This document shows, in pieces, positions 51,136 to 64,000 of a DNA stretch of 64,000 nt; the first letter of the stretch is position 1, and each line of letters starts with the position of its first letter. Under the pieces are notes generated by a model that saw nothing but the letters and a program-made list of their open reading frames with translations, was not told the origin of the DNA and made no database searches. This DNA comes from Climacteris rufus (Eukaryota; Chordata; Aves; Passeriformes; Climacteridae). Location: the NCBI GenBank assembly GCA_013398175.1, contig VZRZ01007885.1, positions 633 through 64,632 on the forward strand. Direction: 5' to 3'. Made by a program: the position numbers and the translations under genes.

Positions 51136-54100
51136 ATTTTTAAAGTTCATATTGAAAGTTCAAAAAGAGAGAATGAAGGAAACTAGGTGTTTTTGTAGAT
51201 TTTTTCCTTTCTTTTATATTTAATTAAAGGACTCTGACAGAAAAACAATTCAGAAATCCAAATAAAATCCTTTCCAATTCTTACGGGTAATTTTGCAAAC
51301 TGAAATGTTATGGAGGTTATTCTGCATATATTCCTTATGTGTTTGTGCAGAACTTCCTGCAGAATTAGAGAAATAGTATTTAATTGCAAATATTCCAAAT
51401 GGTTGAACAGATATTAAATTTCATATTCTTGGATAATGTACTGATCAATTTTAATTTAGTGTTTTGATGCAAATGTAGTTCAGGCTCGATGTTATAATTT
51501 TTAATTAATATTTTTTAAAATCGTGTTGAACAAATAGATAACACTTTGGTATAAACTTATAATCAATGCAACCTTCTGTTGCAACATCCTGGCTCTTCAT
51601 GGAAAGCAATCTTTTCTGACAACTAATAGAGTAATGTGTAGATAACAAACCTAGGACTTGTTAGTAATTTGTCTGCTACTGAGAGAGAATGAGTTGGTCA
51701 CACCTAGCATTTACTTTCTTTGAAATCTATTTTGTATGATGCTATTGTAGAAATGAAGAACTTCAAACTAAACAACAGTATAGACCCAACTCTTTTGTTT
51801 GTCAGATCTGCCTGAAAAGCTGTCTCATAGTTCCTACAATAAAAGTGATGGCAAAACCTCACTATGTCTCCAAACTGGGAAGTCTTGTGGCACAGCTTAG
51901 ATTCAATTTGGCTCTGCTGAAGCACTGAGATTGGTCATTGACTGCATTGAGGTATCCCAAGGTTTTGCTAGACTTTTTTGATCATCTGTTACCAGCTAAG
52001 CCAGCTATCAGGCAGGACCCTGATTCTCCCATCCCCTTAGGAACCCTGATTAAAAGATTAACCAGAAACCAGTTCTAGAAACTAAAGCAGTATTTAAAGT
52101 GATATATCCACTATGCTATCTTGTCACCCATGTTAAGTGTTTTCTGTTAATGAGGCACATAAAATCTCTCTTGATTTGCAAGAAATTTCAGTCTTCTGAT
52201 GTAAATGAAAATTAATCTTGCTTACCTATATTTCATGGAAACAACTTTATATCCTATATAAGGAAATAAAGGCTGATATCTTTTTAAGGAAAGTGGACAC
52301 TCTTTAAAATTTAAACATTAGTCTTGCTTCCTTTTAGGCTTAACAGAATGAGTACATACATCCTAATGACACTGTTGTCCTTAGCTTTAAAAACAATTTT
52401 ATTTAATTGTAATAAATGTTCCACATGTCCTTATATGAGCAAGCAAATTGCCACCACACTAACCATCTTTCTTTTATGAGCAGATATGTTTTACTAGTAG
52501 ATACTTGAAACAGAGGAAAACGGTCTGTCACCAGACAATTGCTAAAAGGATACGAATAAGTAATATTGTTTGTCTATTTCTTATGTTACTGGCTTGTGCC
52601 CTAATTTAATCTATTCTGAATGCACAGTAAATGCAGCACAGTGATTTTAAAATCATAAAACTCTCAAAAAAGCTAGGGAGAGGTCTGCTAATGCATTGGG
52701 TGATGGATCTCCTGTTTACTATTGATCGCTGAATTCAGAACTAATCCATTCTGTACTAGCAAACATTTTTCATATATTTTTAGAAAATATTGAATGTCTC
52801 TTAATCAGTGACAAGACTGTTTTGTGTGTTACTGATCAAAGTAGATTAGCAACATTGTACAGCATTTCACTAAAAAAACCCAAAACTTGTAGAGGCTGAA
52901 TCTTGCATAGTATAACTTGAATGAACTGACTTCACATTCAGATACCCTTGAATTAAAGGAAAGCTCAGAGTAAGCACTCCAGATATAGTGAGTTACTATA
53001 TATTGAGATCTACCTAGCCCTATGTTGTATGGACATATTGTACCTTGTAGTCTGAATCACTGCTGGGGAGGATTTAATTCAATCAGGTACTTGATTATTA
53101 CAGTTGGTTTCTGTATTACCTGTCTCAAGAAGCTTCTGTTATATCCCACTCTCACTAATTCTATTTTTTCTGGCTCAAACCACTCCATTCCAATGACCAA
53201 GTTCCTGAACCTCATTCTTCTCCATTTTTTCTTGTTCAAATTTGGATGCAGAAATCCCCATATACTAACCCAGCCTCACCTTTGTGATCATCGGCCACTG
53301 GTCCGGACTTGAATAACACTAAAACAATATCACATCTGGTCTAAGTATGGAATACAAGTGGATATGTATTAAGCAGTATTTGATGAATGAATATCATCAG
53401 TTTCGGACTCTTAAAAAACTTTCCTTTCAGAAACCTTGTCCTGCTTTGGAAGCCTGTTGCTTCCTCCTATAAATCTCCTAAACAGCCTTTTCCTATTAAG
53501 ATTGTGGATTATAGACCCACAAGACTCAGAAGAGACTGAGAATAGAGGATATGAATATAAGAATGTGACCCAGTTCACTGATTAAGGACTCTGATTTAAA
53601 GTATCTATCAGCGTATGTCGAGTTCTTTGGTAGATGTTTATCTTCCTATTATAGTCAATGGAATTTGGGGGTAAGACTGAATGGTGTAAAAGCAGCTATA
53701 TAGCAGCACACAATTTTCTCTAAGATGTCCAAGACATCCACACAGGACTGGCAGGTAAGATAGATGACAGATAGGACACCTCAACCCTTCTGAAGCAGCA
53801 ACAGAACACCACACTATATTTTATGACATTTTACATTCCTGTCCACTCTTGTTTTTACTTCCCTTGTTCTCAGGACATCCAGTTTATAATAGAAAATATT
53901 TCAGATTATCCCCTATATAATGTCTACCTACAAATAAAATAAATCCCATCAATGAATTTGCAGAACAAACTAAAAATTACCCCCAAAATAAGCAATAATG
54001 ATGGAACACTAGCCTCTTTCCAAGGCTCATATAAATGACACATTTCTTTTCATTATCCCTTATTTGCAAGGGAGGGTTTTGTATCTGTGCATGAAGAATA

Positions 54101-55219
54101 GCAGATTCTGACTGAAGAACAACCAAACTACAGATGCCATGTAAGAAATAGAAATTCAATGAAATGTTTCTGAACTTAGCTAACACACCATGTTCAATTA
54201 CAGGAGAGTAAGTCTGTGTCTCTGAAGGTATTTCAATTACATTCTTACATTGATATTGATATTCAATAAAAGTACCAACTTCTAACTCTAGTTTAGTGAG
54301 AAAATCTCTTCTGCCACCAGTCCATAGTAAATTCACTAAAAATTACCATACTTTCCATAATTTAGTTTTCAGAATGACTATTCACAAGGCTCATACACAT
54401 TAACAGTAAGTTCTTACCATCAGGAAAATAAGTATAGTGAATAGCTTGAAAGCATGAAACCTTAAAAAAGTTGTTTTCTATCTTACTAATTTTTAAATTC
54501 ATTTCTAAAACAAATAAAAAAAAAGAACAATTCTGAAAATCCTGTAGCAGACATATGAAAATCTTTTAAATATCAGTCCCTAATTTTTATTCTTTTTATA
54601 GATTAAAGATATGCCAAATTGAATTGATTATATATTACATTTTTCCTCATAAATGTCATGCTCAAAAAAACCACTACATTTTTAGCATTGACATTAAATC
54701 ACATGAAAGAAACAGTACTGTTGCTGACTTGAAAATTCCTCTAAATCAGTCTGTGGAGTAACTGTTCTTCCTACTGTTAAATAGCTGGAGCAGAAATTCC
54801 CTTCTCATCTCCCAGCTATATAACAATAACAAAATTAATGCCAGCTAGTGTCAGCAATTTCTTTTTTGACTCTTCCAATCACTAAGCACTGAAATAAAGT
54901 TCTCAGGTTTAAAGGATACAAGTACCAAAATAAACTGTGTTTTCATTAAATTTCATTACATTGTCTTTTTTTCCTGTCTTGATAACACATTTTTAGAATT
55001 TCCTCTGAAAAATAGCATTCCTAAGACACAATTCATTCAAATAGTGTTGCTGTCATAGAATTAAAACTTTTGGAGCTTTTAAAAGTATTTTCTCAAAATA
55101 TAAATATTAATTTAATTTCTAAAGTCATTTAGAAAGAAAAAAATGAAATCCTTTTCCTAGAATGACAAAAATGGAAGTTTCAATACTAAAAATTTGCAGA
55201 TTTTTTTTTTCTTCTTTCC

Positions 55220-55620
55220 CTTTAACTTGTGTATTATGTCCTAGCAGAGGACATTTACATTGCCAAGCCAATTAAATACAAAATGCTCAGTACTGCCTAG
55301 GCTCATTCAAAATAAATGTGAAAGCCTGTGAAGACTGCAATCTAAGCAGGCTTCAAAAAGTAGTTCATATAGGGATGACCTGCATAATAAAGGCCAGTTA
55401 TCTCTGCTGATATGGCTGGATGTGTCAGAAGCTGTTGTCACAATTTCTCAATTACCTGTGTGCAAGATAATGTGAGGCTGGACTTGGCTGTCCCTCTCAC
55501 TGTCAGCCAGACACTTAATTCCCTTTCTCTAAGAGTGTTGATCTTCAGTGTGGTACAGGACACTGAGATGTGTCTTTTTTGAAGGGCTTTTTCAGAAGTA
55601 AATAGTTCCATTTAGTGGAC
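55220..55620. other. candidate conserved non-coding block
   Basis: About 400 bp of complex sequence with no repeats, an E-box-like core in AATTACCTGTGTG (near 55450), AATTAAAT-type homeodomain sites and a GATAA core. No coding frame. The enhancer reading is inference from texture. Confidence 0.2.
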
Positions 55621-57298
55621 TGAAGTGAGACCCTCATACACCAATTACAGACATGGAACCAGGCAGTGGAGGGCTTCTGGTTCAAACAAAGTAACAGCAA
55701 CAGCAGCACAGAGAGGAAAATGTTTTCAGAAACTTGAAAGGCTTTGAGTTAATATATCTCCTCATTATAAAAGTAAAGGAGATTTAAAGGGTTATTGAAT
55801 TCATTGCTGGACCATGACAAATAAACTCACAACTTTTTTTTTCCACTATATGTCCCCTGTGGTAGACACTTTTTTCACCCTTAATTTAGTTATTAAAATG
55901 CTTTCTAACGTAGGTAATGCAAGATACAAGTGGAAAGTCCACATATATACTATGAGTCAACCCATTTTTAAAATGACATCTAGAAGAAAACAAGTCTAAC
56001 AATGCCCTCTTCTTTTTCCTGATTTCCCTGTTTATTCAGGATTTTTAGTGTAGTTTCCAAAAAGAGTACAAGCTGGAATGAGATGACAGTCCAGAAAGAC
56101 TCACTATCAAACTAGGAATCATAACCCTTTGTAGGAATCATATCTACTCAAATCTCCTCCAACCCAATAAGTAATATCACACTTGGAATAAACATAAGAT
56201 ACTAAATTGTTTATGGGGTTGGGGGTTGAGGGGGTGGGAAGAGAGAGTATGTTTTAAATACTTTTCCCCCCTTAACAGCAAGCAGCATCTGCAGAAGACT
56301 TGATATGGGATATTTTACTGCCTGACACATCTAGAATATTCAGGTAGGCTATATTATAATGTCATGTTCTTGGAAGTTGCTGTACTTGCATCCACAATAT
56401 TATGATTCTGCCTAGACATGACATAAACAAGAAAGCAGGAAATGAAATTATCAATGTTATGAAGCCTATAAAACCATGAACATCATCTGTTAACAATTTC
56501 CTAATAAAGTATTTATGCATACAAAGATATTTCTCATTATATGTTCTATGTTTCATTTGACCTTTATTCTACCTTCACTCTTCCTCTTCTGGATACTTTT
56601 TCTAGTTCAGTAGTTCATGAACTATGGGGTTTAGGAGTAATGGATTTAATGGAAAGACATTTCGTTTGAAAGGATGGGAAATCAGGTTAACAGGAATTGC
56701 ACTTGCACGCTGTTACAAGAATAAACCTCTCAGTTTGATGCCTGGTTGTTCCTTGATCATAGATTACTAAACCAATATAGGTTGACATGGTCAAATTGTT
56801 TATTGTCTTGCAGACAGTAAACAGGGTTGTATTTGTTATTAGAACTTTTTTTCTACAAGGAAAGAAGCATCAAAGATAAAATAGTCTGAGCAAAATGGAA
56901 GGACAGAGATGTGAAAGACAATGAAAGAGAAAACAGAATACAGAGTTTAATTTAACCTCTTTGTCATCATAAAATAAGATATTTACGTCAGACAACACAT
57001 CCTGATATATTCCCCGATGACAGCATTCTGAAGTGACAAAAGTATGTTCTCTTCAATAATGCATAAGGTGCATTTAATCTGCTTAAAAAGAAGCATTTTG
57101 GGGATATAATGTCAGAAGAAAATATCAGTGAGTTAAGAGAAAAACAATATAAAAATAGCTTTGTAGGGTTTTTTTTTAGCCAATTTGAAAATTCACAGTA
57201 AAATCTTTTGTAGATTTGCTGAGTATTTTCAAAGTTCAGTCCATTGAAAAAGTGTCACCAATAGCCATTACTTGTCCCCATAGCTTCACTCTATTTCC

Positions 57299-57762
57299 TG
57301 CAACATAAGAAAGACATGGACCTGCTGAAATGAGTCCAGGGAAGGGCCACAAAGATGATCTGAGGGCTAGAACACTTCTCCTATGAAGACAGGCTGAGAA
57401 ATTAGAGGCTGTTCAGAGAAAGTAGAGGCTGTTCTGCCGGGAGAAGAGAAGGCTCTAGGGCAACCTCATTGTGGTTTTCCAGTACCTGAATGGAACAACA
57501 AGAGAGCTGGAGGACTTTTTGTGAGGGTATATATTGATAAGACAAGAGGGAGTAGCTCTAAACTGAAAGAGGGGAGATTTAGATTACACAATAGGAGGAA
57601 ATTCTCTATTGTGAGAGTGGTGAGGCATTAGAATGCAGAGAAGTTGTGGATGCCCCATGCCTGGAAGTGTTCAAGGTCAGGTTGGATGGGGCCCTAACAA
57701 CCTGGTCTGGTGAAACGTGTCCCTGCTCGTGGTAGGGAGGTTGGAACTGAATGAGCTTTATA
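57299..57762 (+). mobile_element. CR1 LINE fragment (ORF2 end and 3' UTR)
   Basis: The order of blocks matches CR1: GACATGGACCTGCTGAAATG, GAGTCCAGGGAAGGGCCACA, CACTTCTCCTATGAAGACAG, GGAGAAGAGAAGGCTCTAGG, AGACAAGAGGGAGTAG, GGAGATTTAGATTA, GGTGAGGCATTAGAATGCAG, CCATGCCTGGAAGTGTTCAA, GGTTGGATGGGGCC, AACCTGGTCTGGTG and GGTTGGAACTGAATGAGCTT. The final tail with TTCCAACCC and ATTCTATGATTCT is missing, so this copy is truncated at both ends. A 20-bp tandem duplication lies at 57396-57435. Reading frames are broken and the element is dead. Confidence 0.94.
57396..57435. repeat. 20-bp tandem duplication inside the CR1
   Basis: Two adjacent copies of GAGAAATTAGAGGCTGTTCA differing at two positions. 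The second copy follows the first directly. Probably arose after or during insertion. Confidence 0.9.
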
Positions 57763-58916
57763 TTCGGAATTTGCTACAAGTTAATTTGTAGCATCTAATG
57801 AGGTCTGAACCTTGCCCTGTAAGAGACACAATGTTTTGTAATATTCAGAGAGTTCACAAATATCACATCTTGAAATAAATTATGCTTATGTCATCCAAGT
57901 AGAAGCTATGACTTTCTGCAGACCTGGAAGTAGATAAGTTATGATAGCGTTCATTTCTTCAGATAAAAATTTTACCAAATCCAAGAAAGTTATAAATAAA
58001 ATTAAGCTTATCTATTCTACTCTTACCTTGTCTTTTCTCAGAAAAATTCCTGTTACCATAAGTAAATTACCATGAGTCATTCTGTAGGTACTATTTGCAA
58101 ACAGGACTCAGATAACTGTTCTATTAGATTTTCCTCTTTATGATTTTCTCATTAAAATGTATTTAAAGGAACCTGCTCATTGTATACAACAGTTTCAGCA
58201 CAGCCCACAGTGACAGCTTATTATGAATACTTGTTCTCAACTTCAAATCTAGAACTTTCTGTGGTAGTACAAGAAGTGAAAAATGACCAGCACAGGTCTC
58301 AGAAACATCAGTTCTCTTGAATTGGCTGTGGGACTTGGATTATTTTTGCTTTCCATAGAGGTAGTCTCTCCTGGTTAAATAAACCTAAATAAAATTCCCC
58401 TTGTAAAATACATGGAAAGCCATGGGACATTGTTTGCTACTGAACTTCTTTCAAAAACACTAAGAAAAAAAAAAGGAAAAAAAGTAACCTATTTCTTATA
58501 ATTTGTTTTTCTAAGTATTACAATTGTAGTGATTGTTATATAATTTCATTTGACCATATTGACCCATATTGGTTTCATAATCTGTGATCTAGGGACAACC
58601 AGTTAACAGGGTAAAGGCTTTATTCTTGCAAGACCATGGAAATGCAGTACTCATTAACCTTAACAAGTGCTTTGTAAGCATACCAGTTGCTGAAAAGTCC
58701 CCCTGAAATCTTAACAAAGGACAAAATAAACAAACCAAGCAACAATATAATTGCAGTTAAAGTTGTTATTCCATGAATAAATGTCAATATTGCTAAACTG
58801 AATAATTGGAAAGCATAGACACAATCAGAGTTCACAATCAAGTTTTCTTTCCTTTTAGCATTAGTACTACTGTCTCTACATTTCATAATATAATTTCATT
58901 TTATGTACAAAATTTC

Positions 58917-58940
58917 CTGAAATGCATAAATGCATTTCAG
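58917..58940. repeat. perfect 11-bp inverted repeat, 2-nt spacer
   Basis: CTGAAATGCAT, then AA, then its exact reverse complement ATGCATTTCAG. It could form a small hairpin but has no other sign of being an RNA gene. Each arm contains an ATGCAT core. Confidence 0.95.
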
Positions 58941-61702
58941 CTCTATGCAGTGGTAATTCAGTTTTAAACCATACATAAAAACTCAATAAAGAGCAAAATG
59001 CTAATAGGTTGTATACGGTCTATAACTTTTCCTAGCTATATTTCAATGTATTTTAACAGTTAAGAAATATTCACTGAAATAAGCTGAGACTCTCTTAGTC
59101 TATTATTTACTTTAGAAAAATTAATGTTTATCAAATAGACTTGAATTGGTAATAATATGATAGTTCATGCTTGAGAAGCCTCACAACTGCCAATGTGAGG
59201 AACAGGATATTATCTTTCTGGCATAATCACATGAACAGTGGATTGCATTTAGACTTTGTATGACCTTGAAAACAGTTTCCCAGATAATTGTCAGAAATAT
59301 TTTTTTAATATTGCTGCTGCTGCCAAGTGTATAGACTAGACAAGTAAAATTAAAAACGTATAGTAAAAATACTGGTAGTAAATTAAAGAGTTTTGCTCTT
59401 TTTTCAGCGTTTTAGGATGAAAAAGCCCTCCTAATTATGAACTAGAATTTTAAATGCAGATTTTGTAAAATAGTTCATAGAGAGAATTTAATATTGCTGA
59501 GTTCTCATATATTGTAAACTGAAATTTGAATGGCTAATGTTTTTTAAATGTGTTTTTAGGTATTCACTGATTCACAGATTCCTTGATTCAATGATCATAA
59601 GTTTCAAATATTCTAGATTTGATTCACAAGCTGTTGTTGTATATTAAATGCTTTCAGTAGCTTTGACTTTTTTGTTGCCCTATATATTCCTTTATTTACC
59701 AGAATTTATTTCTCTTTATTTCATAGAATTTTTCTCTTGAAGTACTCTATATCTGCATATTTTTGTCATTCTCTGGGTATTTTCCTGCTGCATTGGACAG
59801 GTACTAATGCAACTGTTGTGAATTATTGCATCTTAGAATCAATATTTATCTATGCTATATTTGTTGATCTGTTACTCAGCAGTTCTAGTGTCTTTCTCTG
59901 AAGAAGACTAAGGAGGTCTTTATGTTCTGTCTGTTCATACCTCAACCTTTCTGTAATATGATCCAGAATTCTAAAATATTTATTGCAACTATTTATAGCT
60001 AGGAGAAGGATACATGCTCCATGTGAATATAAGAGAAATCTTGCTTGCTGATGGAGTGAAGAAGAAGGCTCCATAGGTTTTTACAACGGAAGAAAACAAA
60101 TTGGGTTTATGTGCAGCTATGAAATTCCTATGCCCTAAAAAATTGTCTAATTCATCTTTGAATTTCACCAGTCTATTTTGCAATTGAATTTTTTATTTCA
60201 CCTCTTTACATTACAGTCATGACAGATCCCCTTATCTATATGTCATCACGTCCATATCTCTATAACCCATATTTTTCAAGTGTTTTTGGACATTATTCTT
60301 ATGTTTCTTCAAGCTCTCAAAAGTGTTAAGTAGTAGAAACCCTTCAATTTATTTAAAAACTGAATAATTACCATATTGCTAAAAAAAAAGAAAATCTTGA
60401 TTTTAAATGGAGTTTGGAGTTACTGACCAGTTTCTGAATTATATCACCATTTAGTGGGAAACAAGCCCTTTGGGAAATAACAATCTACTTCACAATCCTG
60501 TTACAGCTGCAGTTACAGTTTATGATGATTTATTAATGCAGTCTAGTTTGGGTTGCTCAAACATTTTATTTTACTTAATCTGAATGCTATCTTTGACACT
60601 GTTGGTTATAACATTCTGCTTTATCATTTATGAGATTATGTGGGATAATTTTTCACTGTTTTATGTTGGTGTCATTCTTATTTATTAAAACACATGTCCA
60701 TCTGTGTCATTACATATTAGATATTTTCTGTACTACCTTGTCAGTTCCTTCAGTTTTTACACAAAATCATTTTTACTTAGTAAATACTATTTTCTCCTTT
60801 AACTCCATTCATCATTTAGGTATTTCTTCCTTTGATGTAAGATAATAAAGGATGTGGGATTGTGACTATGTACATCTGTGTAGAAAACCACCAAATACTT
60901 GAAAGAACATATTTGCAGTTATAAGATGCATACAAACAAAAAGGAATGTGTAGGCATGTCCTGGGGCAGTGGCAAAAAAGTTTTTCTTCTTTAGATGAAG
61001 TTAATCAGGACAACATTATGAATCTGGGGTATGTCACAGTTGCAAGAGAGTTTATCAGGGAAAATTATGAGAGTTTTCACAATCCTAAACCTATACTTAT
61101 GTGATTCTTCTGGATACTTTTCATTACAAATACAATTTTTATTGATTAATAAGGTAAAATTAACTGCTGTAGGAATGCACATGGGACAGTACAGGTCAAT
61201 CAAACTTCACTTACAGCATTGCAATAAAATCTGCATGCATGCCTTCAATTTAGAAGAATTTACAGTGATTTCACTTCAAGAATTGAGTTGATACGTATAT
61301 ATGTGTAACCTAGAAGTAACACATATTTTTCACTGTTCCTCTTGAACAACAAAATGTTTAGGATGCTCCAGACATTTATTTTCACACAGAAGTCTTCTTT
61401 ACTGTGTGAAACTGATATATATTAATGGGAAAAAAATGCTATTGTACTCAGGACATGAGCTCTTACTTAGAAAATGCATTTGCCTTCTTCATGTTTCTAA
61501 ACTGTGGTGGACCACTCAAACAGAACAGAAGGCTGAGCCAAGATGTGCATGATAACTCCAGGTTGTTTTGTCACTGTGATAACTATGCCTTGGGTCTACC
61601 CTAGAAATTTTGCCTGGCACATTTTCAGCCATAGACATTTGGGAATTTTTAAATGATAGTACTTAGACCACTCAAGAGCATAAAGTAGGCACAGCAATTC
61701 TG

Positions 61703-61722
61703 AAAAAAAAAAAAAAAAAAAA
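61703..61722. repeat. A20 homopolymer
   Basis: Longest A run in the window. The upstream ~150 bases show no recognised retrocopy. Confidence 0.85.
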
Positions 61723-63092
61723 GTGTCTCTTTCTCACACAGCTTATTTTCTGTGGGAACCTGGTATATGCTGCATCCATTTTGGTATATTTTTATCAGTA
61801 AAAGCTGTATCTACTTTTAGAGCTTTTGCTGAGATAGATGTGTTAGTGACCCCTCTATAGTTTAGACTAGCCCTTAGAAGTATAAAGCAATTAAAGATAA
61901 TCCTGGCATGCCTTGAAAAAGGATAATGTTTTCTGCAGCTTTTTGTTCATGATTTTCAGGTGTGTGCTTTGCTCTACTGCCCCTGCAGATTGTGTAATAT
62001 AGATTGCATACTGATAATGCAGGCTGTTATCTGTAGGTGTTCCTAAATAACAAATAGTCCACTGTAACAGCTTTTCTTACAAATAACTAGCAAAAGCTGG
62101 CTGCAGTGTGTTTTTTGAACAAAATAATTTATAACGTTTCTAAAATAGAAGCCTACCTCTAGGCTTTTAAATCCATTCTTGGGCACCTAAGGGTGTCTTT
62201 CAAGTTCCATTCATTTCAACTTTTAAATTATATTTAGTACAAAAATGGCCATATTTCTTTAGGCTAGACTGTGCCTGGAGAAGCACAAAATCTTGTCCTG
62301 AAGCTACAAGGACCCTTATATAACATTTCAGTCCCTGGGGAAACAAATCTAGACACAACCATTCTCAATATTCCTGTCTTACCTATGCATATATGAGAGG
62401 CTAGTAACACATAAGGAAATATATTTTACTCTTGAGTGTGTCTCCATCACATTGTAATAATATTTATGTCTTATCACATTTTCCTCTGGGAATTGCTATC
62501 AAAAACCTTTGTAATGTCCTGGATTGGTGAAGGTTCTGGATTTCTTCTCAGCTTGAGTTTGCTTTAGCGACTTTCTCAGCAGGAGAAAGCCTTGTTATTA
62601 CTGTCATCCTTATGTACATACTAAGAGAAATCTCAAAACAGGTGGGAACACTCTGTTTAGTAATAATTTTCCCCCCTAATCCACTAGCATGTCCTTCTTT
62701 CCATCAATGTGATTCATGGGGTTTCTCTCAGCAAAGACCAAAGACTTGCAGAAACAGCTGCACTCATTGTTCTGCTCTGTCCTTAGTTTTAAACTGAAGT
62801 TTTAATTTTTTGTAGTCCTTGGTGTTTAATTGATCCACATTTAACATCAGATTTTCCTTATGGAAATTATGCTTACATTAACTCAGATAGTGTGAATAAT
62901 TCTGGATAAGTGGGAGGAGGAGACTCTAAAAGATAGTTTGCACAATTGGCAATTGAAGACCAGAATTTCTTCAATTTACCATCAGATAGAGCCATTAAGT
63001 ACACCAGTAATTATGGCATCACTATTTTTATTTGTTTGCCTTTCTTTCTATAACTTTGATTCCATGGGAACATAAATAAGGACATAATGTTC

Positions 63093-63108
63093 TTTTTTTT
63101 TTTTTTTT
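63093..63108. repeat. T16 homopolymer
   Basis: Uninterrupted T run in unique sequence, with no recognised retrocopy on the minus strand. Confidence 0.85.
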
Positions 63109-64000
63109 GGTCACAGTCTTGCCTCTGTCTACCAAAGGAGTTATTTCAATACATCATTAGTCATCTTGGAATTAATTTAAAAGTTCTTCCTAGATGATCA
63201 TAAGGGATTTCAGCACACTTAATTTATTGATTCTTTGCTCTGCTATTCTCATCTGACTAAAATACATGCTAGATGAACAGCTCTTCCCAACACCCTTCCT
63301 TTTAAAAGAAAGCGTTGCAAATTATATGCTTTTTTTATTCTCTAAAAGACACAGTCTTAACACAAGCACAAGTGTCTTAGAGTCAACAAAAAATGTATAT
63401 ATATTAACAAGGAAGGAAATTAAATAACATAAAATAAGTACAAAGTGAAATAGAGAAATCAATCAAAATGTCAGCATTTTCATTATATATCTTTATTTTT
63501 AGAAGTTTTATTCCATGTTAAAAACTAAAACCTGGCATATGAAATATGAAATATGACATTTCCATCTAGAAATCATTTTATCTCATATATATTGGTAAAA
63601 GTTAATTCGTGGCATTTTGATATTATATGGTTGAATGAAAGGTGGCATTACAAATTGGAATAATTTCAAGAATTAGACAAGAAGTAGACAAGTGCTACCA
63701 TGAAAAGAATCTGTAAGAAGAATATCACATCTTTAAATTTTGGTTTTCTTGATAAGTTTTGGGGTTTATGTTTGAAAAACTGGTATAATAATAATTTTTA
63801 CACTTGGTATTATAGTTACTGGATGTTAGTTTTAGACTATGCTTACTGTGCTTTACAGTCAAGCTGTTCTCACAGTTAATGAATTATGTGTGCATGTATG
63901 TACATAATATATGATGCTTGACGCTATACTCTCACTTTAGTTTCATTTTCTTTGCCAATAATCTTGTGTTTGACTGCTGCACTGTTGAAGAGAACCCAGA

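Larger units (their letters stand above)
50919..57298. other. unique DNA
   Basis: AT-rich unique sequence with a TTTA-type microsatellite at 51116-51135. A complex block at 55220-55620 resembles conserved non-coding DNA. A 119-codon minus-strand frame (53977-54336) is within chance length. No gene or mobile element recognised. Confidence 0.5.
57763..64000. other. unique DNA to the right edge
   Basis: AT-rich unique sequence. Contains a perfect short inverted repeat at 58917-58940, an A20 tract at 61703-61722 and a T16 tract at 63093-63108. The open frames are all under 90 codons and show no family resemblance. No gene or mobile element recognised. Confidence 0.5.

Noticed and set aside
53741..53770. 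Possible 30-bp micro-exon reading MSKTSTQDWQ between AG and GTAAGA
   Set aside because: Both splice motifs are present, but a segment this short occurs by chance and nothing else supports it.
53977..54336. 119-codon minus-strand frame
   Set aside because: A few frames of this length are expected by chance in 64 kb of AT-rich DNA in six frames; no family resemblance and no convincing splice sites.
61703..61722. Poly(A) as the tail of a processed pseudogene
   Set aside because: No recognisable gene body or target duplication upstream; treated as a simple repeat. The same applies to the other A/T homopolymers.
1..64000. CRISPR arrays, operons, bacterial or phage genes, integrons
   Set aside because: No regularly spaced direct repeats, no long dense coding frames and clear avian retroelements throughout; the window is vertebrate nuclear DNA.

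Overview
The window reads as nuclear DNA of a songbird (order Passeriformes), in a gene-poor, AT-rich stretch. Evidence for a bird: several copies of the avian CR1 LINE, on both strands, with its typical 3' end (7580-7702, 25805-26700, 50747-50918, 57299-57762, plus an older endonuclease fragment near 50.3 kb). Evidence for a songbird: one short composite SINE at about 18.52-18.66 kb, whose head is a degraded isoleucine-tRNA and whose tail is a CR1 3' end. That architecture is known from the passerine family TguSINE1. Two runs of N (21753-21851, 42920-42958) are assembly gaps.

Layout. 0-15.7 kb: mostly unique AT-rich DNA with one CR1 tail, simple repeats and two weak candidate exons. 15.7-19.5 kb: two solo LTRs, each flanked by a perfect 6-bp target duplication (15737-16064 and 18876-19509), with the SINE between them; the second LTR makes a local GC/CpG-rich island. 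19.5-25.8 kb: unique DNA and one gap. 25.8-26.7 kb: the longest CR1 copy, a decayed 3' half of ORF2 plus the tail. 26.7-35.8 kb: unique DNA holding the best exon candidate, 31802-31873 on the minus strand (72 bp, good splice sites, open in one frame). 35.8-36.4 kb: a third solo LTR with a 6-bp duplication. 39.7-42.1 kb: a mosaic of LTR-like sequence, an unidentified protein-like remnant and a probable avian interspersed repeat. 42-64 kb: unique DNA with CR1 pieces at 50.3, 50.8 and 57.3 kb.

I found no complete protein-coding gene, no functional RNA gene, no CRISPR array and no operon-like structure. Most open frames of 60-119 codons are what chance gives in 64 kb of AT-rich DNA, and the longest (246 codons) is simply antisense to the CR1. 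If the 31.8-kb exon is real, much of the window is probably intron of a large minus-strand gene. Nothing here convinces me of a new biological system. The items most worth checking are the exon, three cleanly bounded solo LTRs, the songbird SINE, the protein-like remnant at 40.7-41.1 kb and several unique blocks that look like conserved non-coding elements.
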